The position numbers and the translations under genes were made by a program. The notes under the pieces are model-generated. The model made no database searches. It saw nothing but the letters and a program-made list of their open reading frames with translations, and was not told where the DNA came from. From Xylocopilactobacillus apicola (GTDB lineage Bacteria > Bacillota > Bacilli > Lactobacillales > Lactobacillaceae), in contig NZ_AP026802.1 of NCBI RefSeq assembly GCF_033095985.1, positions 1,860,001 to 1,924,000 on the forward strand: a DNA stretch of 64,000 bases. Direction: 5' to 3'. Of this stretch, positions 36,331 to 48,108 are shown one piece after another; positions within the stretch are counted from its first letter, which is position 1; every line of letters starts with the position of its first letter.

Positions 36331-36570
36331 TACACGCTTATTCTAAAAAAAGAAAGCTTTTTTTGAAAAATTTTAGTGAAATCTAATAACGAACGTAAAT
36401 CTTTTCCTTACATAGCTGTTCATTGCCTGTGTAATTGTTGATCTAATTCTTAAAATATCACGCAAGGTTCTCTCAAATAAATAAATTTTGACCCCGGTCT
36501 GATGTACAAATAAAAAAATTGTATAAAATGGCAGCAATTATCGCCGTCGAATCTATAGGCCTTTCGACCC

Positions 36571-36999
36571 TCAAACGTCGAAATTATTTACGCGAGCCTC
36601 AACAAATGTATTTCCTTGTGCAATTTTAATAATGTCAATTCCGAAGTTTTCTATTTGACCTAATTAACTATTTACATAAAAACGGCAACGATGTTTCCAT
36701 TCATCATTGTCATCTATTTCCATATCGACTTCAATTTTTACATTGCCAGAGTAATGTGCCGCCAAAAAATCAAGCGAAAAACCTGGTGTATAGTTCCCTT
36801 TCAATTCACCGAATTGAACGTAGCAATTTTCTTTAAAATCATAAGAATATTGCTTTATCTTTTCACCGATAAGTCTCAATGTATTCTTTTCAATATAACA
36901 AAGTTGTTTCACCAGCACAAACTCCGCACTAGCAATAATGCTAAGTTGTAAAAGATCTGAATCCTGCCAAACTTTTTTGATATTTATGTTATTTTCCAT
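36571..36999 (-). pseudogene. WapI-like immunity protein gene interrupted by in-frame TAA
   Basis: The frame starts with ATG at 36999 and would encode 142 residues, but a TAA at 36664-36666 follows CRFYVNS; the sequence then continues in frame as LGQIENFGIDIIKIAQGNTFVEARVNNFDV and ends naturally at 36571. The VEVDMEIDD...KHRCRFYVNS.LG pattern resembles WapI-type immunity proteins of contact-dependent toxins, where a Glu usually stands at the interrupted position (GAA to TAA is a single change). It is the left end of a cluster of small genes with the same orientation and may be an orphan immunity gene in decay. Confidence 0.7.
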
Positions 37000-37054
37000 T
37001 AAATCTCAAACTACCAACCTTTCAACTAAAAGAAATTCGTATTTTTTAATTATT

Positions 37055-37777
37055 CTAACGAAAGTCGGGATAGATACAATTGTCTACTTGGATTAGATCC
37101 ATTCTACTGAACCTATATGAGACTTTTGCCCCATAACTGTCTTGGGTGTCATCAACATAGTAAACATTTCCAAGAACGTCTAAAACTTCTATCAAATTCT
37201 TACTTCCGACTTTAACACGCTTTAAATATTTAAGCTGAACTCCGTCTTCATCAAAATATCCAAATAAATAAATTTTGCAATTATACTTTTCATTGATTTT
37301 CATAAATTCAAAATTCTCAGAACTGGTAATCGCCGAATCATCAAAACACGTTTCTACGTTCGCCGTATTCAGATTTTTAAGTTTAACCAGTCTTGTGTAT
37401 TCAAAATTATTGATTGAAATTAATTTATACATAATTCCCTTTTGAAGCGCCAGACAATTGTTCCTTAAAAAACAGGTAAATAATTTAGGAATTTTTGGTT
37501 TCTTCGCAAATACCATTTTTATTACCTCTTCATGACCGTTTAAAATGATTTCTTGAGAAATATTGTTTTGACTCCATTTAATCTCAGTAAACAATTTATC
37601 TGAATCACCGGGAGCTTCGACATCAAAGAATCCATTTTGAATACCATATTTAACTATTTCATCTAAAAGCTTAATTTCGTATTTATAATAAACGTGAAAC
37701 AAATTATAAATCCTTGATATAACTGCATCTTCTTCTATTATAGAAGATAGTAACTCTATTAAATCTTCCTTTTTCAT
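37055..37777 (-). CDS. Hypothetical protein in immunity-like cluster
   Basis: 240 residues if started at the ATG at 37777; a TTG four codons earlier directly abuts AAAAGG and is less likely. No signal peptide or membrane segment. The N-terminal half is helical, the C-terminal part is strand-rich and ends with GNVYYVDDTQDSYGAKVSYRFSRMDLIQVDN. No family recognised. AT-rich, same strand and spacing as its neighbours; a cytoplasmic immunity or defence protein is a guess from context. Confidence 0.6.
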   Translation of the reverse strand: MKKEDLIELLSSIIEEDAVISRIYNLFHVYYKYEIKLLDEIVKYGIQNGFFDVEAPGDSDKLFTEIKWSQNNISQEIILNGHEEVIKMVFAKKPKIPKLFTCFLRNNCLALQKGIMYKLISINNFEYTRLVKLKNLNTANVETCFDDSAITSSENFEFMKINEKYNCKIYLFGYFDEDGVQLKYLKRVKVGSKNLIEVLDVLGNVYYVDDTQDSYGAKVSYRFSRMDLIQVDNCIYPDFR

Positions 37778-37810
37778 CGATTGATTCAACCTTTTTCCAT
37801 AATTATTTCG

Positions 37811-38293
37811 TCAAATTCCTTTTAAAATTTTATATTCAGTATCCAAAAACCCATGAAAATTTTTAATCAAATCATCCGTGGTAGTTGGAATATCTTGCGG
37901 CATATAATTTATAAAACTTGATATTTCGATAGGATAATTATGATTATCATAGTATTCAGCAATTTTATCTAATAATTCCTCTTTGTTTTTAAGACTTCTG
38001 TCAAGTCCTTCAAGATAAACATACCTAAGCTTTCTTTCTTCAAATTTGTAATCATCAGAACTTTCTGTAAACTTTGGAAAATACCTCATTTTGATTTTCT
38101 CCAATGATTCTTGGACGTTACTTGAATCTATGTTCCAAGTTAATTCGGCAATAAAATCATCATTTCCTTCCTCCATCAGTGTAACGGCATACTCGGAGAT
38201 GGTTTCAAAATTGAAATAAAATTGGCCAACGCCTACATAAATTGTTTTCCAATCATAGTTTATACTATATTTTTTTAGCTCTGATAATTTCAT
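37811..38293 (-). CDS. DUF2247-family protein
   Basis: 160 residues from the ATG at 38293 (AAAGGTGG 6 nt upstream); a start 69 nt earlier is without a site. The sequence follows the DUF2247 pattern: an N-terminal YDWKTIYVGVGQFYF, a middle ERKLRYVYLEGL and a C-terminal YPIEISSFINYMPQ. The family is cytoplasmic, of unknown biochemical function, and frequently found among immunity genes of polymorphic toxin loci. The gene below starts 34 nt downstream. Confidence 0.7.
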   Translation of the reverse strand: MKLSELKKYSINYDWKTIYVGVGQFYFNFETISEYAVTLMEEGNDDFIAELTWNIDSSNVQESLEKIKMRYFPKFTESSDDYKFEERKLRYVYLEGLDRSLKNKEELLDKIAEYYDNHNYPIEISSFINYMPQDIPTTTDDLIKNFHGFLDTEYKILKGI

Positions 38294-38399
38294 TTTCTTT
38301 CCACCTTTAAGCGCTGATTTTAATCGATGTAAAATTTCATAATTTTTACTATTAACTTCCATTAAACGAAAACTATTTTCCGGAAAATTCTTTCTACAC

Positions 38400-38690
38400 C
38401 TAAATTTTTTCCAATACTTTAGATATAAATTTGTTGAATATTTTCATAAAACGATCTCTTTCGAAATCAAAGTCCCACACGGAATCATCAATATAAATTG
38501 ACAGTTTTTGTAATTCGTGTTTATATAATTTCAATTTATCAATAGGCTCATTAGAAATTTGATCCAAAAATTGTCCATCATACATTTCTCCTGCTAATGG
38601 ATCTTGGGAAATAAACTCGATAGCCTTCTCAATTGCTAAATATGGTAATTCATGTTGAGTAAACATTGTGTATACGTCATTTTCACTCAC
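38400..38690 (-). CDS. Small hypothetical protein in immunity-like cluster
   Basis: 96 residues from GTG at 38690 (AAAGG 10 nt upstream). The frame remains open and protein-like upstream to about 38825 (containing FPIIDEKYDSWLKELLNKGKDE) but has no ATG, GTG or TTG there, so either GTG is an internal start of a longer ancestral gene or the true start has been lost. Acidic, helical, no known family. Confidence 0.5.
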   Translation of the reverse strand: MSENDVYTMFTQHELPYLAIEKAIEFISQDPLAGEMYDGQFLDQISNEPIDKLKLYKHELQKLSIYIDDSVWDFDFERDRFMKIFNKFISKVLEKI

Positions 38691-38782
38691 TTCATCTTTG
38701 CCTTTATTTAACAGTTCTTTTAGCCATGAATCGTATTTTTCATCGATGATCGGAAATGAATCATCAATACTATAAATTTCTT

Positions 38783-39310
38783 TTATTTTTTTCGTTTGTC
38801 TATACTTCCGCGTATGTTATCATATGTATTTTCTACTTCGTCGATTGTCACTGGAAATACTTTTCCGATTGGGCCTTGATACTGATTACCCTGAATATCT
38901 TCCGTCCAACCGCATTCTGAACACTCTAGAAGAATTCTATCTGAATTATTTTCATAAACAATCTTTATAAACCTTAATTCGTTTTCTGGAGTTATTGGAC
39001 AATCTTTGCCTGAATAAATTGTAACCCTGTCCCATAAAGTATCTCTAATAGACATTGCTAAAGTATCGATGCTTTTATGTTTTCCGGATAACCTTTTTGC
39101 TTCCATTTTTAAACAAAGGTCGGGTTGATCAACTAAATATTTCCGTGGATCGATACTTATAAGTTCTTCCAAACCCCACGCACTTCTAACTTCATCATTA
39201 AATTCTTCCGGATTATTTATCACAAATTTAGTCAATGATTGATAGTAAGCCAAAAAGCTTCCCATATTTAACTCTTGGCAAAAGTTATTTAACAACTTTT
39301 TATCGCTCAT
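38783..39310 (-). CDS. Hypothetical protein with CxxC motif
   Basis: 175 residues from the ATG at 39310 (AAGGAG 4 nt upstream); an ATG 24 nt earlier has no site. No membrane segment. ECSECGWTEDIQG gives a lone CxxC. The remainder, helical at the N-terminus and strand-rich around DRVTIYSGKDCP, is not recognised. Same cluster and strand as the neighbours. Confidence 0.6.
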   Translation of the reverse strand: MSDKKLLNNFCQELNMGSFLAYYQSLTKFVINNPEEFNDEVRSAWGLEELISIDPRKYLVDQPDLCLKMEAKRLSGKHKSIDTLAMSIRDTLWDRVTIYSGKDCPITPENELRFIKIVYENNSDRILLECSECGWTEDIQGNQYQGPIGKVFPVTIDEVENTYDNIRGSIDKRKK

Positions 39311-39337
39311 TTTACTCCTTATGCTTTTGAACAAAAA

Positions 39338-39643
39338 TCACCTCATTAAATCCCAAATTTTATTTATCAAATCGCTTATTGATTGATTTATTTTTATTCT
39401 TATACTCTCGTCGCTATCCCAAACATAAAAATCTGTGAGTCCACCCCTTACAGGAAAAATACTTCTTGACATATCCTTAATTAAATCGTCTTTTTTATTT
39501 TCTTCCATATCAGAATTTATAATTTGGATTATTTCATTTAAAAGTATAACTTGATGATCGATTTTTCCCTCTCCGTATTTTAACAATAATGGTAATAACG
39601 ATTGAATTGCTAACTCTAATTCTTTGGCTATTTCTCTTCTCAA
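39338..39643 (-). CDS. Small hypothetical helical protein
   Basis: 101 residues from TTG at 39643, with TAGGAG about 9 nt upstream. Helical, with the segment SIFPVRGGLTDFYVWDSDESIRIKIN in the second half. Such short proteins with an 'RGGL.DFY.WD' strip recur in immunity clusters, but no named family is assigned. It ends 27 nt before the next gene of the cluster. Confidence 0.55.
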   Translation of the reverse strand: MRREIAKELELAIQSLLPLLLKYGEGKIDHQVILLNEIIQIINSDMEENKKDDLIKDMSRSIFPVRGGLTDFYVWDSDESIRIKINQSISDLINKIWDLMR

Positions 39644-39744
39644 TCCAATTGCTCCTAAATTAAGACTTATTCATCAATAAAATCCGTCAATATTTGTTAA
39701 TTTAACCCTCAAACGCTTAAATGAACGAATTTTGTGACCCGGGA

Positions 39745-40152
39745 TCATATAAACCAAAGTTTTTCCCTGTCCACCCTAATATCATTTTGTAATCCCGCAC
39801 TGTTCCAGCGCTCCGCCACTCTGATCCGCAACGAACCTTCTGCCCATAAAATCATTGACGTATAATCCTCTTCATCCAAATCCACTCCTACAATCGGACT
39901 ATAAATGAACCCATTGGAATTTTGGAGAGAAAAATTTTGTACTTGCCATTCTAAATCCCCACATCTGTTAAAAGAATAAAAGTTGCAAATTACGTCCCTT
40001 GTTAACTCTTCTCCGGGTTGAACTTTAAGCAGCACAAAAACATGATTTAAGTTTGACATCGCTTCTAATATGCAACTAGATAAACGAATTGTCTTATCAG
40101 AAATATTTAATTTATTTTCTTTATATCGAAGTTTTATATTATCCTGTTCCAT
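39745..40152 (-). CDS. Hypothetical protein in immunity-like cluster
   Basis: 135 residues from the ATG at 40152 (AGAGGA 8 nt upstream); an earlier in-frame ATG at 40203 is rejected. Strand-rich: NHVFVLLKVQPGEELTRDVICNFYSFNRCGDLEWQVQNF followed by SPIVGVDLDEEDYTSMILWAEGSLRIRVA, resembling small beta-propeller-like immunity proteins in which such 'lWqi....Gnl....w' strips occur. No family can be named with confidence. Confidence 0.6.
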   Translation of the reverse strand: MEQDNIKLRYKENKLNISDKTIRLSSCILEAMSNLNHVFVLLKVQPGEELTRDVICNFYSFNRCGDLEWQVQNFSLQNSNGFIYSPIVGVDLDEEDYTSMILWAEGSLRIRVAERWNSAGLQNDIRVDREKLWFI

Positions 40153-40212
40153 TTTGGAATTCCTCTTACATCTTTTAATCACAAAGCAGGCTTTTAGAAA
40201 CAATAAAACCTT

Positions 40213-40362
40213 CTAATTTAGATATCTAACTTCATTTTTATACTTTTCAACAATTTTGATAAATCCCTCTTCGGTGTAAGCCAAACGAGATTTGCCAAAG
40301 GCATCTTTTAAATCATATTTAGATCCGCTTTTTAACAACAGGCGATATAAAGGCCTGGGTTT
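40213..40362 (-). pseudogene. Gene fragment (ankyrin-like C-terminus)
   Basis: A 49-codon minus frame without a start codon reads LYRLLLKSGSKYDLKDAFGKSRLAYTEEGF... and ends at a normal stop. It is bounded upstream by an in-frame TGA, and a second frame continues the coding look on the other side, suggesting a frameshift. The first part resembles the end of an ankyrin-type repeat (LLLKSGSKYDLKDAFGKS), as in some immunity proteins. Best read as debris of one more gene of this cluster. Confidence 0.45.
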
Positions 40363-40447
40363 TCAATGGATAATTTATTAATCGTAATTACTCATTTATC
40401 ACTAATAAGCACAAATAGCCTGTTTTGATGACATTCTCCACATTGCT

Positions 40448-40837
40448 TCAAACTTGGTTTACAATCATTCTCAATATATCAAATCTTGATATCTTCGCCT
40501 TAATATAGGCACCTTTTTCTATATCTTTAGGTATGAACCCATCTGAAATGTCTATTTCAAATTCACCAACTTTGACGATAGATTTATACTTGTCTATGAG
40601 TTGCCCTTGAATACAGTACATCCAATCATCACTTATTTTATCTGCTTTATAACTATTATCGGTAATTTGAAAAATATCATCAACATCAAATCCATAAATA
40701 ACATTTCGAAAGACACTCTTTTCTTTTAAATTGCAATTGCTAAAGAAGCAATTTATAGATATAAAATCATCTAACAAAGTAACTTCTGCTTCTTTCGCTT
40801 CTTTATCTAACCAATTAATTTTTGTGATTTTTATCAT
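40448..40837 (-). CDS. Hypothetical protein in immunity-like cluster
   Basis: 129 residues, ATG start without a clear ribosome site (preceded by the GC-rich GGGCCCC). Strand-rich throughout: INWLDKEAKEAEVTLLDDFISINCFF..., DDWMYCIQGQLIDKYKSIVKVGEFEIDIS, GFIPKDIEKGAYIKAKISRFDIL. The pattern is familiar from small uncharacterised Firmicutes proteins near immunity genes; function unknown. Its weak translation signals may indicate decay. Confidence 0.6.
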   Translation of the reverse strand: MIKITKINWLDKEAKEAEVTLLDDFISINCFFSNCNLKEKSVFRNVIYGFDVDDIFQITDNSYKADKISDDWMYCIQGQLIDKYKSIVKVGEFEIDISDGFIPKDIEKGAYIKAKISRFDILRMIVNQV

Positions 40838-40886
40838 TGGGGCCCGCTTGAATGAGTTTGCAAATATGGTTTATTTGAGCAAACTT

Positions 40887-41393
40887 CTATACTTCTGAAA
40901 GTTTACTGAGTAAAAATTTTAATTCCTTTATTTTGTCATTATCTCTGCCATTTAAAATTTCTAAATCTTTTAAATATTTATTTACTTTAACAAAAAGTTC
41001 TTCTCGAAAATATTTAGCCTTTATTATTCGTGTCCAAACAGTAGCTTCTTTGGCATCTATATCGGTTTCTATTGCAAGAGTGCCATCGGGTTTTTCCGCA
41101 TTTATTTCACCAATTTGAATATTTTCAGTATTTTGAGCAAGACGTATCCATGTTTCAGGTGTTTCCACATCGCTAATGTAGACAGTTTTATTGCTCTCTA
41201 GCAATGACAAACCTTTCAACAAATTAACAAACCAATTATAAATATTAGTCGATAAAATATCTAAATCAACGTCTTCTCTGTAGTAACCATAAGTTTCGTC
41301 GTCTATAACTATTAAAAAATACCCGTACTCGCCTTTAAACTCGTTGTTTCCTGCATTAAATGAATCGAATATTTTATATTTTATTTCAATCAT
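40887..41393 (-). CDS. Hypothetical protein, possible immunity protein
   Basis: 168 residues. Its ATG overlaps the TAA of the upstream 323-residue gene (TAATG), so the pair is translationally coupled and probably works together. N-terminal strands EFKGEYGYFLIVIDDETYGYYRED, a central helical NWFVNLLKGLSLL, then WIRLAQNTENIQIGEI. No recognised family, no membrane segment. A large-then-small coupled pair could be toxin/immunity, but no toxin motif is seen in the partner. Confidence 0.6.
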   Translation of the reverse strand: MIEIKYKIFDSFNAGNNEFKGEYGYFLIVIDDETYGYYREDVDLDILSTNIYNWFVNLLKGLSLLESNKTVYISDVETPETWIRLAQNTENIQIGEINAEKPDGTLAIETDIDAKEATVWTRIIKAKYFREELFVKVNKYLKDLEILNGRDNDKIKELKFLLSKLSEV

Positions 41394-42364
41394 TAACTGT
41401 CTAAGCCAAGGCTTTTCTTTACGTTCATTAGTAGCGGGATCAGCTCCGTGCGCTCAGGTTCCTCTTCCAAAATATCCTGAACTGTCTTTGCTACATAATC
41501 ATAAAATGTTTCAAAATCTAAGTATGCAATTTCGTCCACCTCAACTATGGGAGCATACAATTCTGCCAACACGTGATGATCATCTAACAGCTTCGGAAGT
41601 TGATACATGTCATATTCATCTAAATCACCTTTAAATGACACACCTACCCCTTCTTCACCTGCCCCCTTCTTTTTTGCAAGTAATTCCAGCCAATAACTAG
41701 TGCTATACATTAAGAAGCCCGAATAATACGACACAATTCTATCGATTTCTTTCTTATCAGTAATAACAATTCCCTTTTCGTTTGGCGGCACACCCTCTAC
41801 TAAATATTTCATAGCATTGTCTGAAAATTCAATCGTACCAATCCTAGGAATTTCTTTATTAAAACTCCACTTAACTTTACCGATCCGAGAATATTTTAAA
41901 ATGCCCGCAAAATATTTTGCTCGGTGCAAAATTTGGTACTCGTCATTGGTCAGATTTAATCCAAATAGAAGTTTGTTTCCAGCTTTAACTTCTCTAATTA
42001 TTTTTATCAAACGGCTTGAAGAAATCCGTGAAATTTCGAGCCAGGATAACAACGTTGCCCGATCTATAATTGTATTCGATAACCAATCTTCTTCAAAAGT
42101 TAAATTAAAAAGTTCATTATATAAAGAAAAATTTTCTAAAAAATTATCAAAAGTAATAGTCTGATAAGCAACCTGTTGTTGCTGTTTTTGAGCAATTAAC
42201 GAATTAAGTTGACTCGTTCTATCAACATCTAGAACTCCGTTTACATAAATTTGGTACTCATCAGCAACATCGTTTGCCTTTTTTATAATTTCTAAATTTT
42301 TCAACTTGTTACACCTATTTACCCATATTTTTTTAAATAGATAATTTAAATAATTTGATTTCAT
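41393..42364 (-). CDS. Hypothetical protein, coupled to the next gene
   Basis: 323 residues, ATG behind AAAGGAAG. Soluble, mixed helix and strand, with a Q-rich stretch (AQKQQQQVAYQT) near residue 60, a segment YYSGFLMYSTSYWLELLAKKKGAGEEGVGVSFKGDL, and an acidic C-terminus. No domain recognised and no LXG or RHS features, so it is not obviously an effector. Translationally coupled to 40887-41393. Confidence 0.6.
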   Translation of the reverse strand: MKSNYLNYLFKKIWVNRCNKLKNLEIIKKANDVADEYQIYVNGVLDVDRTSQLNSLIAQKQQQQVAYQTITFDNFLENFSLYNELFNLTFEEDWLSNTIIDRATLLSWLEISRISSSRLIKIIREVKAGNKLLFGLNLTNDEYQILHRAKYFAGILKYSRIGKVKWSFNKEIPRIGTIEFSDNAMKYLVEGVPPNEKGIVITDKKEIDRIVSYYSGFLMYSTSYWLELLAKKKGAGEEGVGVSFKGDLDEYDMYQLPKLLDDHHVLAELYAPIVEVDEIAYLDFETFYDYVAKTVQDILEEEPERTELIPLLMNVKKSLGLDS

Positions 42365-42501
42365 TTTTTCACTTCCTTTATTTTGGCTTCAACTTCCAGG
42401 CGGTAATTTTTAATTAATCTGCCACCATCAATTGTTTTCTTTATTAGATGTACCCTCTTACCATTTCGAAATAACCTTTCAAATGCCTTAATTTAGAGTA
42501 G

Positions 42502-42783
42502 CTACCGTCTCTGCAATCTTAATTTAAATTTTAAATACGATTCGACTATTTTTTTGGTCGCCGGAACTAAATCTCCTGAAATCTTAGTATACTTATCATT
42601 AACACCCGTATATAAGCATTCGTCACAGAATTTAATAATTGGTCTTTCTTTGCCTGCCTCTAAAGTTAAACGTAAGTTACTATCAAGGCAATTGGGACAA
42701 ATTTCATTTGTCATATAGGCGCTTAAGTCCCAAATAAGAGAAGAAACTTGTTTTGAAATTTCTTCTTCATCCATGCCTCTCAA
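42502..42783 (-). CDS. Small zinc-ribbon-like protein
   Basis: 93 residues from TTG at 42783 or 90 from the ATG at 42774; the purine-rich AGAGG lies between them, so the start is uncertain. CPNC at about residue 34 and CDEC about 20 residues later form a four-cysteine zinc ribbon. The rest is helical. No family named. First intact gene on the right side of the island. Confidence 0.55.
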   Translation of the reverse strand: MRGMDEEEISKQVSSLIWDLSAYMTNEICPNCLDSNLRLTLEAGKERPIIKFCDECLYTGVNDKYTKISGDLVPATKKIVESYLKFKLRLQRR

Positions 42784-42791
42784 GATCTGAT

Positions 42792-43007
42792 TTATAAAAA
42801 ATGTAATTCCTGACTCAAAATATCGTCCGAATGACCTAAAATATAATCTTTAGAATTAAACTTTTTTACTTCATTTAAATATTCCGAAGAAGTATATTTG
42901 GAAAATTCAAATTCATACTTATTAACATAACCTATGAGGTTATCAAAAAAACAATCTAAATTATCAATAGAAAATTGTTCATAAATCGTTAGAATTTCTT
43001 CTTTTAT
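42792..43007 (-). pseudogene. Small gene without a valid start codon
   Basis: A 71-codon minus frame (KEEILTIYEQFSIDNLDCFFDNLIGYV...) ends in TAA 8 nt before the zinc-ribbon gene. Where the start should be, 7 nt after AGAGGA, the codon is ATA, preceded directly by an in-frame TAG. A change of ATG to ATA would explain this. The composition is helical and acidic, like a small immunity protein. Confidence 0.45.
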
Positions 43008-43013
43008 ATTCTA

Positions 43014-43792
43014 TTCCTCTCTTGGAAATTTTATCCGCATCGTCGTTTTAATTGATCTCCCTTCAATCCAGAAAACGAATTGTTTTTGTCAACATTCTGC
43101 CGTTACCGAAGATAAATTATTGTCTGATTCAATCAGTTTGACTTGATTCCAAATCTTCAAAATCAGCCACCTTTTTTGCGGGAATCATTTAGCGAATTTT
43201 CCACATGTCTCGTAAATGTGATTAAGATCAATCGAGGACGTTCGATTCTTAGCAGCTTGGACATAAATAATCAATCGTAAATGTTGAAATATTTCATATC
43301 AAATGAACTACTTTTCTGCAAAATTCATCATTAGAAATTTTAAATATTTTTATACAAATTTAAATATCCGATCAAGTATTAGAACAATCTTATTCTCTTT
43401 TTTGTATTTTTAAATTATTTCTTCTCTCGTTGCTAATCTTCTTGATTTTTATACAGTTAATCAAGTTCCCCCAACAACTGTAAAATCACAAAATGTTTCA
43501 GGGTTATCCATTCTTCTATATTTTTAGTGGTACCTGATACCCTTATAAGCTTGTCTTTTGATTCATACAGAACAATTTATATTTTTAACTTTAACATAGT
43601 TGGAATACTTAGACAAAGTTTTATGATCAAAGAAAAGAATTAAAAAATAAAATTGGATTAACATTTCAAAATTCTTCACTTTCCGGTCCTATTTTGACTA
43701 ACTGCGCCAAAATAACTAAATCGATTGAAGTGTAACCGCTTATCATCTATATTTGAAGTATCAATTGATATTTTTTCGGCCGGGAGGAGAAA
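43014..43792. other. Gene-free stretch with remnants, upstream of the beta-glucoside operon
   Basis: No intact gene in about 780 bp. A 39-codon start-less minus frame at 43457-43576 reads as protein (ESKDKLIRVSGTTKNIEEW...), and minus frames around 43020-43260 also look like broken coding sequence (ends of lost cluster genes or a lost toxin). The right end carries a cre-like site and the ribosome site GGGAGGAG of the RpiR gene. Confidence 0.45.
43731..43745 (+). promoter_or_regulatory. cre-like site before the beta-glucoside operon
   Basis: TGTAACCGCTTATCA fits the core of the catabolite-responsive element (TGTAANCGNTT) with a poorer right end. It is 48 nt before the RpiR start, where CcpA repression of a beta-glucoside operon would be expected. 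Confidence 0.45.
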
Positions 43793-47334
<3,542 letters not shown>

Positions 47335-47407
47335 GCCAATGTTTTTTTAATAAAAATGAGATTTCTGCGTAATTTATAGATTGGCGGGATTTAAGTGAGG
47401 AAGGAGA

Positions 47408-47982
47408 ATGCTCACAAGCGAACTTGATTTCGCCAGACTAAAGCTGACAACTACTCGTCGAAGAAAAACATCACGATTGAAAAGGACAAGTACAGTTCTT
47501 TGAGACCAGTGTATCAGATCATAATTTTGTATGAGAATTATTTTGACGATGATCTGCCGATTCACACGTTTAGGTATCGGTGTGATGAGACGGGAGAGAA
47601 GTTGTTGGACTCTCGGGGACAAGAAGACTCGATGATCATATTTTTGGAATTACACAAGCCACTGGACACGTTAAGTGAGTTGTTAAGAGATTGGTCTTTG
47701 TATTTTCTAGCGGTGGATGCGCAGAAAGTTTCCGAGTATGTGAACTTAAAGAAGGAGGAGCGAGCACTGTTAATCGACATAGAGAAAAGGCGTGCGGATT
47801 CTGATACTTTTATAGCACGCGTTAAGTTGAATACGCGAGCGGAGACTCAGGCGGGGGACCGCAGGAAGTTTAAGGAGCGAATGCGAGAGAAGGCCCGCAA
47901 GATGCTGGCGAAAGGCTACGACCTGGAGGACATCAGCGAGATTACGGACTTGAGTATTTCGGAGATTGAAAAGTTGAGATAA
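47408..47982 (+). pseudogene. Rpn-family (PD-(D/E)XK nuclease/transposase-like) remnant
   Basis: The frame from 47500 (TTG) encodes the C-terminal half of an Rpn/YhgA-like protein: RPVYQIIILYENYFDDDLPIHTFRYRCDETGEKL, a central helical part and the typical C-terminal coil KARKMLAKGYDLEDISEITDLSISEIEKL. Upstream, the coding look continues as KNITIEKDKYSSL in the same frame and as MLTSELDFARLK in another frame from 47408, which indicates a frameshift; the N-terminal nuclease core is absent. The codon use (G-rich, AGG/GCG) differs from all neighbours, so it came from outside. Probably non-functional. Confidence 0.7.
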
Positions 47983-47988
47983 GAATTG

Positions 47989-48014
47989 CGGGCAGCGATA
48001 AGCTGCTCGTTTTT
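47989..48014 (+). terminator. Terminator after the Rpn remnant
   Basis: Eight-pair stem CGGGCAGC-GATAA-GCTGCTCG (one G-U) followed by TTTTT. Confidence 0.75.
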
Positions 48015-48108
48015 AGATCAAGTTGTTAGAAAGCTTGCCGCATACCTTATTTAGAGCTGGCTGGTTTAAAACTTAATCATCAACATGGTTGGCCTAAAAC
48101 GTTTCTAA

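Noticed and set aside
36340-36570. Open minus-strand stretch (38 codons around 36370-36490) right of the T-box
   Set aside because: No start codon or ribosome site and no recognisable motif; probably debris or chance.
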